Shown here piece by piece: positions 1 to 5,707 of a DNA stretch of 8,208 nucleotides. Below the pieces are notes generated by a model, which worked only from the letters and a program-made list of their open reading frames with translations, was not told where the DNA came from and made no database searches. The translations under genes and the position numbers were made by a program. The stretch is from Candidatus Buchananbacteria bacterium CG10_big_fil_rev_8_21_14_0_10_33_19 (GTDB taxonomy: Bacteria; Patescibacteria; ABY1; 2-01-FULL-39-33), in the NCBI GenBank assembly GCA_002773855.1, contig PEZY01000006.1, positions 2,445-10,652 on the forward strand, written 5' to 3'. Each line of letters starts with the position of its first letter. The stretch's first letter is position 1.

Positions 1-94
1 TCATCCGGCTAGCACTAATAATCTGCTCAATCTGTGTATCAGAAAGATTCTGATTATCTATGAGCTTCTTTGCTTGTTGAATAGTTAGAGACAT
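1..94 (-). CDS. N-terminal fragment of an unrecognised protein, cut by the window edge
   Basis: Reading leftwards from an ATG at 94-92 gives 31 open codons that run off the window, beginning MSLTIQQAKKLIDNQNLSD. The visible part is polar and predicted helical (QQAKKLIDNQ, then DTQIEQIISAS), with no signal peptide or membrane segment. The pattern of a helix, an N-x-L-S-D turn and a second helix resembles many short Patescibacteria proteins that start with an EEA(K/R)KLL-type helix, but I cannot name a family. No clear Shine-Dalgarno sequence precedes the ATG. The gene lies 125 bases downstream of the 220-852 gene on the same strand, and a stable hairpin separates them, so it may be read through from that gene or have its own leader. 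The gene call rests on the open frame and plausible amino-acid composition only. Confidence 0.5.
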   Translation of the reverse strand, partial: MSLTIQQAKKLIDNQNLSDTQIEQIISASRM

Positions 95-117
95 AAAATA
101 CGCAATCAAGAGAGTAG

Positions 118-176
118 TTCTGCGCCCGCGGAACCACCCTCGTGAGTGCGTACTTGTCGGGCGCAGAAAACTCTGC
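118..176 (-). promoter_or_regulatory. Strong hairpin with a competing alternative stem in the leader of the 1-94 gene
   Basis: An 11-bp perfect inverted repeat (TTCTGCGCCCG at 118-128, CGGGCGCAGAA at 158-168) encloses a 29-base loop. TCTGC at 172-176 is also complementary to GCAGA at 163-167 (5 bp, 4-base loop), which uses part of the right arm. In minus-strand transcription order the small 176-163 hairpin forms first and the long hairpin can then displace it, the layout of a leader switch or attenuator. No T-run follows on the minus strand, so it does not look like a simple intrinsic terminator for the 220-852 gene. The function is inferred; the repeats are seen directly. Confidence 0.45.
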
Positions 177-219
177 CACCCCATGGTAGTTAAATGACTG
201 TTTACAAAAGTTTATAAAC

Positions 220-852
220 TTATATGTATTCCGGCTTGATGTATATCTCCTTTGTGGAAACTATTAGAAAATTATCGATTCCAGTCTTCTCTGCCACCTT
301 TCTATTAGTAGCCACTCCTGCTTGGTACACCTGCATATTTGGAGACTCGGGATCACGCCATTCTGCAAGTATCTCGTCTGTAGCCCACCTTTTAGTTGGG
401 TTGCTGAAAAGAACTCTTAGCAGATCGCTCGAATAGTTTTGCGCCCGTTTAGTGATTCCTATTTCTACACCTCGAAAAAAAAGAACCTTGCTTTCTGAGT
501 TGTAAGTTGCCGGAATAAATTCAACCAAGTCAACTCTACCAATGAGGTCTATCCACTTCTTTAGGGTTTCCTTCATTCTTCTCACGATTCCTTGTGTGTA
601 CTCAGAACTGAAACTAATACCTGATCCACCCTTATTCATGTCAGTAACCGCACTATCTTCTTGAAAGAAAAGAGTTTTTTCTTTTCGACTTAAATTTCTC
701 GAATCATTTACCATACTAAGAAGACGATCCTTCCATTCAAAGTAGTCCTTTCTAATACTTACCAATTCCTCTATGGTCGATATTGTCGAGAGTTTGCGCT
801 CTAAATTTACTGCTTCTAATAATATATCTTTGGTTGAAGATCCGGGCGCCAT
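220..852 (-). CDS. 210-residue hypothetical protein with a probable C-terminal winged-helix domain
   Basis: The frame runs from ATG at 852-850 to TAA at 222-220. Residues 5-65 are charged and predicted to form long helices (LLEAVNLERKL, RKDYFEWKDRLLSM). Residues 80-105 form another helix (EYTQGIVRRMKETLKKWIDL), and residues 110-135 look like a beta-hairpin. Residues 142-210 have the layout of a winged helix: helix SSDLLRVLFSNP, helix ATDEILAEW, a helix around VYQAGVATNRKVAEKTG, then two strands FLIVST and EIYIKP. The WATDEI...NRKV...IKPEY pattern is one I associate with C-terminal domains of short proteins in CPR genomes, but I recognise no named family. No membrane segment or signal peptide is seen. 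It could be a DNA-binding regulator or an accessory to a mobile system, which is inference. Its 5' leader overlaps the rightward promoter at 855-883, so the two divergent transcripts may interfere with each other. Confidence 0.8.
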   Translation of the reverse strand: MAPGSSTKDILLEAVNLERKLSTISTIEELVSIRKDYFEWKDRLLSMVNDSRNLSRKEKTLFFQEDSAVTDMNKGGSGISFSSEYTQGIVRRMKETLKKWIDLIGRVDLVEFIPATYNSESKVLFFRGVEIGITKRAQNYSSDLLRVLFSNPTKRWATDEILAEWRDPESPNMQVYQAGVATNRKVAEKTGIDNFLIVSTKEIYIKPEYI

Positions 853-854
853 GA

Positions 855-883
855 TTGAAAATCCTACCTTTTTCTGTGATACT
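855..883 (+). promoter_or_regulatory. Sigma70-type promoter driving the structured RNA
   Basis: TTGAAA at 855-860 matches the -35 consensus at 5 of 6 bases. A 17-base spacer leads to GATACT at 878-883 (4 of 6), and TG at 875-876 in the correct place makes an extended -10. The expected start site is near 890, about 13 bases before the first hairpin of the structured region. Spacing, orientation and position agree with + strand transcription of 890-1085. No experimental support is available. Confidence 0.5.
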
Positions 884-889
884 TTAAAA

Positions 890-1085
890 GTACAACTGAA
901 TAGCCCGTGAGGGCAGGACCTAAACCAAGAGTTTGACTCTTGGCATGGTCCAGAGACCCAATGACGACACTGAACCCCACGTTCAGCGACTCGTCATTGG
1001 GCCATACCGGGAAACTGGTATGGGGCCGTAAGGCCTGAAGCTAGCGTGGGGCTTAGTGTATCCACGCTAGCATTACCAGCTAGCT
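890..1085 (+). ncRNA. Candidate structured non-coding RNA or long structured leader
   Basis: Almost the whole stretch folds on the + strand. H1 is 903-914, GCCC-GTGA-GGGC. H2 is GGACC 916-920 with GGTCC 947-951, enclosing an 8-bp stem 925-932/936-943. H3 is an 11-bp perfect stem 957-967/991-1001 enclosing CTGAA 970-974/TTCAG 982-986. H4 is a 9-bp stem 1002-1010/1015-1023 with a GAAA loop. H5 is GGCC-GTAA-GGCC, 1024-1035, abutting H4. H6 is a 10-bp perfect stem 1040-1049/1062-1071. The loops GTGA, GAAA and GTAA are all GNRA tetraloops only when read on the + strand, which sets the orientation. An extended -10 promoter lies just upstream. The 3' end is uncertain because no T-run terminator is visible, so the element could continue as the 5' leader of the 1099 gene. 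It does not fit RNase P RNA, tmRNA, SRP RNA, 6S or the riboswitches I know. It is clearly more GC-rich than the flanking genes. Confidence 0.6.
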
Positions 1086-1098
1086 TTCTATGTAGAAT

Positions 1099-1569
1099 AT
1101 GAGATGGATAATACTAGGAATAATAGGATTGGGACTTGGGTGGTATCTACCACTTGAAAAGTGGCATTGGATAGTCTTGTTTTTTGTGGGATTGGCGTGG
1201 TGGCTATTCAATATTTTTAATGCGGGTAATATAAAATTTTGGAAATTGGCAGGTCGGTATCCTAACGAGGCATATGAGCACTTTAGAAAATATCCAGAAA
1301 CCTGGATTGTTGCGGAGGGAGAAATCAAGAATGTACATAAATATCTAAGAGATAGAAGTCCAGAATTTAAGGGAAAATGGGATGGACCATTCAGATTAGC
1401 CATACCGTATCTGCCGAATCCGGAGCAAGCAATTCATGTTCATATATATGGAAAAGTTGGAGAATATGAGAAGAGTCAGAATGAGTTTGTCTCATTGATG
1501 GAAAAACTTGAAGAAGCAAGAAATTACGATAACCAACAAAAATTGTTTAAAACAAATGAAAAAGATTAA
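1099..1569 (+). CDS. 156-residue two-TM membrane protein of unknown function
   Basis: The ATG at 1099 is followed directly by hydrophobic segment 2-17 (WIILGIIGLGLGWYL) and, after a short charged turn, segment 23-42 (HWIVLFFVGLAWWLFNIF). These are two membrane helices joined by a tight loop. The remaining ~110 residues are soluble and polar, with an aromatic-rich stretch (FWKLAGRYPNEAYEHFRKYPETW, residues 47-69) in which two R/K-Y-P turns stand about 12 residues apart. A charged C-terminal helix (LMEKLEEARNYDNQQ) follows. The tail probably faces the cytoplasm. No Shine-Dalgarno sequence precedes the start, and the gene begins 14 bases after the structured RNA region, which may serve as its leader. 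Its last 14 bases overlap the next gene, so the two are probably translationally coupled. I do not recognise the family. Confidence 0.75.
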   Translation: MRWIILGIIGLGLGWYLPLEKWHWIVLFFVGLAWWLFNIFNAGNIKFWKLAGRYPNEAYEHFRKYPETWIVAEGEIKNVHKYLRDRSPEFKGKWDGPFRLAIPYLPNPEQAIHVHIYGKVGEYEKSQNEFVSLMEKLEEARNYDNQQKLFKTNEKD

Positions 1570-1747
1570 GAAAATCGGTGAGGGTATTCTCGGTCTTTTG
1601 TCAGCAGTGGCAATTCTATTTGCCGGTGGAACCGGACTAGGTTTAGCATGGGTAGCTATAAATGTGTGGCTTAAGGAATATACTCTTTTAGTTATCGTGT
1701 TTGTAATCTCTGCTTGGGTAGTCTGGATGAGTAGAAAGTATAATTAG
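1556..1747 (+). CDS. 63-residue small membrane protein with two TM helices
   Basis: I start this gene at ATG 1556 rather than at the upstream in-frame ATG 1508. The 1556 start leaves a 14-base overlap with the previous gene and gives a classic small membrane protein: a lysine-rich N-terminus (MKKIKKIGEG), a glycine-rich helix at about 11-33 (ILGLLSAVAILFAGGTG...), a short WLKEY loop, a second helix at about 42-58 (TLLVIVFVISAWVVWM), and a basic end (SRKYN). By the positive-inside rule both termini should be cytoplasmic. The overlap with the 156-residue two-TM protein suggests the two products are made together and may interact in the membrane, which is inference. It might be a holin-like or structural small membrane protein, but nothing in the sequence decides this. 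The stop is TAG. Confidence 0.65.
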   Translation: MKKIKKIGEGILGLLSAVAILFAGGTGLGLAWVAINVWLKEYTLLVIVFVISAWVVWMSRKYN

Positions 1748-1771
1748 TCCAAGAAGTTAAAAAATGACAAC

Positions 1772-2239
1772 ATGAAAAACCTCTACACAATCGGTGAAAA
1801 AGACAATTTACTTATTGGTTGGCAAAATAATCATGATTTTAAAGACAAGGAGGGTGGTGCGCCAAGCCAAGGGGAAGTATTTATGAACCTTTTCACAGAA
1901 CCTTGGATGGCCATGCAGTATCTACATGAAAACTTAAATAATCATTCAGCCGGTTTATATAAAATTGATTCTCCGGAAGCATGGGATTATTACAAAGGTT
2001 TTGCTATCGAAGCAATGGGAGCAGGGAGAGCAATTATCAATTTATGTGATATCAGCAAGACTCACAATGACTTGCAACTCAATATCCTCCCCATAAAAGT
2101 GAGCGTGTCTGATTTCCAGTCTTTTCTTGAAGAATCACAAAAGGTAGAAACATGCTCCACTTGCTATAGTCAAGACAGATTTATAAAGAAAGAAGATAAT
2201 GGAACTAAAGTATCAATCTTTACTTTTAATAAGCCCTAA
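1772..2239 (+). CDS. 155-residue soluble hypothetical protein
   Basis: The open frame runs from ATG 1772 to TAA, 24 bases after the previous stop and in the same direction, so it may belong to a three-gene transcript with the two membrane proteins. No Shine-Dalgarno sequence is clear. The protein is acidic to neutral, with no membrane segment or signal peptide. It looks alpha/beta: early strands (LYTIGEKDNLLIGWQ), a helical middle (EVFMNLFTEPWMAMQYLHENL, residues 35-55), an alanine/glycine-rich helix (AIEAMGAGRAIINL, 78-91), and a strand pair near LNILPIKVSVSDF (103-115). A CxxC pair (CSTC, 128-131) near the C-terminus is the only obvious possible metal or redox site. I recognise no family and give no function. 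Its composition and codon use look genuine. Confidence 0.75.
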   Translation: MKNLYTIGEKDNLLIGWQNNHDFKDKEGGAPSQGEVFMNLFTEPWMAMQYLHENLNNHSAGLYKIDSPEAWDYYKGFAIEAMGAGRAIINLCDISKTHNDLQLNILPIKVSVSDFQSFLEESQKVETCSTCYSQDRFIKKEDNGTKVSIFTFNKP

Positions 2240-2316
2240 TCTCGCTTCAGAATTATTGGTTTAACCTTTTGATTTTATGGTGTAGGGTAAAGGTATAAAT
2301 CAGCTTCTGTTTTTAG

Positions 2317-2415
2317 CAATATTGGAATGAAGAAGCTTTTGATCAGGCCATGAAGCTGGTTGCCCTTGTGAAAGCGATTTATAGGCCCTTGCCAGACAAT
2401 TCAAAGTTAGAATAG
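2317..2415 (+). pseudogene. Possible remnant of a lost gene (C-terminal 32 codons)
   Basis: In the 219-base gap between 2239 and 2459, one + strand frame bounded by TAG at 2314-2316 and TAG at 2413-2415 encodes 32 protein-like residues. They read as an amphipathic helix (NEEAFDQAMKLVALVKAIYR) followed by a loop, PLPDNSKLE. The frame has no start codon before residue 12 (ATG 2350) and no coding continuation upstream: a stop lies at 2314 and another at 2296. The composition looks more like a protein end than random spacer, so a decayed gene is plausible. Chance is a real alternative at this length. Confidence 0.3.
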
Positions 2416-2441
2416 TCAATTTCCCTCCATTTTGCTACACT
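2413..2441 (+). promoter_or_regulatory. Probable promoter of the helicase-nuclease-exonuclease VII operon
   Basis: TAGTCA at 2413-2418 (4 of 6 against TTGACA), a 17-base spacer, and TACACT at 2436-2441 (4 of 6) with TG at 2433-2434 form an extended -10 promoter of the same type as the one at 855-883. The start site would fall near 2448, about 10 bases before the ATG at 2459. That gives an almost leaderless mRNA and fits the lack of a Shine-Dalgarno sequence there. A second, poorer candidate lies upstream (TTGATT 2269-2274, TATAAA 2294-2299) with a 19-base spacer. Confidence 0.35.
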
Positions 2442-2458
2442 TTTCTTGAATATCAACA

Positions 2459-5400
2459 ATGGCACATAGAAGCTACCATAGAAAGTTCAATCCGACCGAA
2501 TACTGGGCGAATAAGCCTTATTGTACGGTGTGTAAGAAAAAGAAAGTAAAATATGGACAGATTTGCGGGGAGTGTGAAAAAGCTGGTGGATTTAATGAAA
2601 ATGCGACGGAAATAAATATTGGTGAGTTGAATAGTAAGGATTTAGTCGCTCAATTTACCGCAGAGGAACAAGAGCGTAGTGAAGCTTCGGAGCGTGTAGT
2701 TTCCCTTGTAGGTTATCTAAAGGATTGTGCTCAAGCAATTATGCGTTCTGTGGCTCTCACCGATGTGACCGCGGGAGAGATATCATTCATTCCTCTTAAG
2801 CCCAATGCCCTTGAGCAGTTAGCAAATGGTCAGCTAGAGATAAAGGGCAAAGAAGCACTTGATATTCTATACAAAGTAAGAGCTCAGGCATCAGAATTTG
2901 AAGTCATTCTCGGCACTCTTTTCGTAAAAGGTTTCAAAGGTAATGGTAATCGCACAAATAAGGTCAATGCACCACTACTTTATCTCAAAGTAGATCTTGA
3001 GAAAACAGAGAGCGATACCGTAGTCTTTTCGCTTAAGGAAGATGATACTGTTCACTTAAATCAATCTCTTATTGCAAGTGTGGCAAGTGCTGAAAATGAT
3101 GAAGAGCTCGAGGTACGATTTCAAGATCTATACTCAGCCGTCCCGGAATGGCCTTTGACATTTGATAACGTGCAGAAATTTTTCCAAGGCTTGAATAACT
3201 ATTTCCCCGAGATTTTCAAGGAGAATGGCACCCCATCGCAATTTATTGAATTCGATGCAATTGAAGCAGAACGAGAAGGTTACAAGCTCTGCCCAGCTCA
3301 CTGCCTTATACTTGCACCTAAACAGGAGGGAGAAGGTACAGTTGTTGAGGAACTCAGTAACATTCTCAAAAATGCTAAAGATAAAACTGCACTCGATTTT
3401 CTCTTACTTGAAAAAGCACCAACTGGAGGCAATCCGGTCTCTGTTATAGAAGATCAAACTAGAGATGGATTTACTGAAACTGTACCGGCCGAAGATGCAA
3501 ATTGGCATAGTCTATTTCCTTTCGATTTGAGTGATACTCAAAAGAAAATAGTACTTAACGCACGAAAAAATAATCTTACTGTTGTATCTGGGCCACCCGG
3601 TACTGGCAAGTCATACACCATCGCCGCTATTATCCTTGATCATCTTCTTGGAGGTAAGCGAGTACTTTTTGTTTCTAGAATGGATAAAGCAGTGGACGTA
3701 GTATCTGCCTGGCTCGAGGAATTTATAGGTCCTTACTCTATAGCACGCTCAGGCGCACGTAAGGCACAGAGAGCTCTTGCTGAAAAACTCGACACCATCA
3801 CTAGTCCCAATAGCCCTGTGATTCCATATAATAAGAAACAGATCGATGATGCAACTAAAGAACATGAAATTGCACAAAAGAAACTCACTGAGCTTGAGGA
3901 AGAATTTACGGAGGCAATCACTAACGAACGTAGTTGGACGGCAGTTCATGATAAGGTCAATGATATAAATGCTCGCTTGGGTATTGAATTCAAATCTGAT
4001 GGACTATCTATTAAGAAAGCGAAGGCTTCACGACTGAAAGAGAAAATAAAAGGCGCAGATGCCTTAATACGAAATAAAGGATTTTTCATACAAACGTGGT
4101 GGGGTGAACAAACTATTAAAAGTATACGCTCACAGCTCGGTGTTTCAGAAAATACCACCGCACAAGATCTCATTCTTATGGCTGAACGTATTGAGAATGA
4201 GCGTGTGCGCGAAGAGGTAGAAGTCGAAATCGCCAAATTTGATGCAGTAGATAAGATCTGGATGGAGATTCAGTCATTAAAAATTCAGTTGCGAAAGCTT
4301 GCTCTTGATAATCTCAAGGCGCGCCTCTTGGGGAATCTTCATCTAATCGTCCATAACTACGAGAAACGAGTCGAACTAAAAAAATTTGTTAAGTCTCTAC
4401 GTACTGCAAATATTCGAGAGAAACTTGCCCTCCTAGATCAGGTAAAAACGGATACACTTCTAGCCGCATTTCCATGTTGGGCAAGCACAACATACCATCT
4501 CTCACAGATACTGCCTGTGCAACCGGGTATGTTTGATTTAGTGATATTTGATGAGGCAAGTCAATGTGACCTAGCGTCTGCTGTACCGGCACTTTATCGA
4601 GCAAATAGGGTTCTTATCGTTGGTGATCCTAAACAACTCAATCATGTGGTCTTTCTTGGAAAACAAGCCGAATATTCCTCGTTTGCAAAAAACAAAGTAC
4701 CTCCTGATATACAGGCCAATTATCGCTTCTCCACTAACAGTCTATTTGACGTAGCTGAGAATCTTGTTCCTCAAGCCAACTACTTCATGTTAGATGAGCA
4801 CTTCCGTTCTGATCCACACATCATTGGTTTTTCAAACAAAATGTTCTACAAAGAACAGATCCGTATCATGACTCATAGGCCGAAGATGGGGCTTGCGAAG
4901 CAAGAGACAGCCATACAGCTCGACTACGTTAAGGGTAAGCGAACGGAGGGTGCGGCAAATCCACTAGAAATTGAGGCTATATTTAAACACGCCAAACAAC
5001 TGATTGCCCAATCGCCAAGCGAAAAGCCTACTACTATAGGTATTCTCTCTCCGTTTAGAGATCAAGTTAATGCCATCACAAAAGCTCTGCCTAGTTATCT
5101 TTCGCTTACTGAAGTCGAACGTCATAAGATCGTGGTTGGTACTGCACATAGCCTGCAGGGAGACGAAAAAGATGTGGTTATTCTCTCGCTTTCTCTCGAT
5201 CCAAAATTCCATCATGGCACCCTTAACTTTTTAGAGAAGCCAAATGTTTTTAATGTCTCAATTACTCGTGCAAAAAAGAAACTTATAGCCGTTTCTTCTG
5301 TTACCCCGGAAGACTTACCTAACGGCCTACTAAAAGAGTTCTTCCTTCATGCCGTGAGAAGTACAGTCAATGAAATCCCTCGAAGTATATTTGATTCTAA

Positions 5401-5704
5401 GTTTGAGGAGCAGGTAGCTCAGGCGCTTGAACATTCGGGTATGAAAGTTTGGCCACAATATCAGGCGGCAGGTTTCTACATTGATCTAGTAGTGGGAGAT
5501 GGCAAAAACTGGGTGGCAGTAGAGTGTGACGGCCCTACTCATTTCAATATGGAAGAGCGACAGAATTTCTATGACGTATGGAGACAAGGGATTCTTGAGA
5601 GGGCCGGTTGGAGATTTATCCGTATTTCCAACAGAGATTGGGAGCGAGATTCTGATGGACAAATACAAAAAATAAAGCAGGTATTGGACACTCTCAATAT
5701 TTAA
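2459..5704 (+). CDS. SF1 (Upf1/COG1112-like) helicase with N-terminal zinc ribbon and C-terminal PD-(D/E)XK nuclease
   Basis: This 1081-residue protein should unwind DNA or RNA with ATP and cut nucleic acid in the cytoplasm. A zinc ribbon opens it (C22, C25, C36, C39). Residues ~40-350 resemble the DUF4011-type N-terminal region of large helicases (APLLYLKVDLEK, then HLNQSL). The helicase motifs are complete: Q361 in LSDTQ, Walker A GPPGTGKS 378-385 (K384), Walker B DEASQ 698-702, motif III GDPKQL 722-727, motif IV EHFRSD 780-785, motif V GTAHSLQGDE 894-903, and motif VI SITRAK with R937. A coiled-coil-rich insert (~455-650) separates Walker A and B, as in the Upf1/COG1112 group. The C-terminal domain (~980-1081) has the MTES_1575/DUF559 nuclease signature: E983/E984, D1009 (YIDLVV), E1022-C-D1024-G and H1028. 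It heads an operon, with the Cas4-like nuclease 3 bases downstream. Related architectures occur in defence and repair loci; which applies here is not decided by sequence. Confidence 0.92.
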   Translation: MAHRSYHRKFNPTEYWANKPYCTVCKKKKVKYGQICGECEKAGGFNENATEINIGELNSKDLVAQFTAEEQERSEASERVVSLVGYLKDCAQAIMRSVALTDVTAGEISFIPLKPNALEQLANGQLEIKGKEALDILYKVRAQASEFEVILGTLFVKGFKGNGNRTNKVNAPLLYLKVDLEKTESDTVVFSLKEDDTVHLNQSLIASVASAENDEELEVRFQDLYSAVPEWPLTFDNVQKFFQGLNNYFPEIFKENGTPSQFIEFDAIEAEREGYKLCPAHCLILAPKQEGEGTVVEELSNILKNAKDKTALDFLLLEKAPTGGNPVSVIEDQTRDGFTETVPAEDANWHSLFPFDLSDTQKKIVLNARKNNLTVVSGPPGTGKSYTIAAIILDHLLGGKRVLFVSRMDKAVDVVSAWLEEFIGPYSIARSGARKAQRALAEKLDTITSPNSPVIPYNKKQIDDATKEHEIAQKKLTELEEEFTEAITNERSWTAVHDKVNDINARLGIEFKSDGLSIKKAKASRLKEKIKGADALIRNKGFFIQTWWGEQTIKSIRSQLGVSENTTAQDLILMAERIENERVREEVEVEIAKFDAVDKIWMEIQSLKIQLRKLALDNLKARLLGNLHLIVHNYEKRVELKKFVKSLRTANIREKLALLDQVKTDTLLAAFPCWASTTYHLSQILPVQPGMFDLVIFDEASQCDLASAVPALYRANRVLIVGDPKQLNHVVFLGKQAEYSSFAKNKVPPDIQANYRFSTNSLFDVAENLVPQANYFMLDEHFRSDPHIIGFSNKMFYKEQIRIMTHRPKMGLAKQETAIQLDYVKGKRTEGAANPLEIEAIFKHAKQLIAQSPSEKPTTIGILSPFRDQVNAITKALPSYLSLTEVERHKIVVGTAHSLQGDEKDVVILSLSLDPKFHHGTLNFLEKPNVFNVSITRAKKKLIAVSSVTPEDLPNGLLKEFFLHAVRSTVNEIPRSIFDSKFEEQVAQALEHSGMKVWPQYQAAGFYIDLVVGDGKNWVAVECDGPTHFNMEERQNFYDVWRQGILERAGWRFIRISNRDWERDSDGQIQKIKQVLDTLNI

Positions 5705-5707
5705 CTT

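Noticed and set aside
118..168. Canonical T-box riboswitch on the minus strand
   Set aside because: The T-box-like motif has a mismatch at the conserved A, there is too little room for stem I between the flanking genes, and no T-rich terminator follows. It is kept only as a finding about an unusual leader.
224..436. 70-codon + strand ORF opposite the 220-852 gene
   Set aside because: It is a shadow of the longer minus-strand gene, with no independent support.
961..1038. 25-codon ORF (MTTLNPTFSD...) inside the structured region, as a possible leader peptide
   Set aside because: It lacks a ribosome binding site, its codons are dictated by the hairpin arms, and it shows no run of one amino acid as attenuator peptides do. 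RNA structure explains the stretch better.
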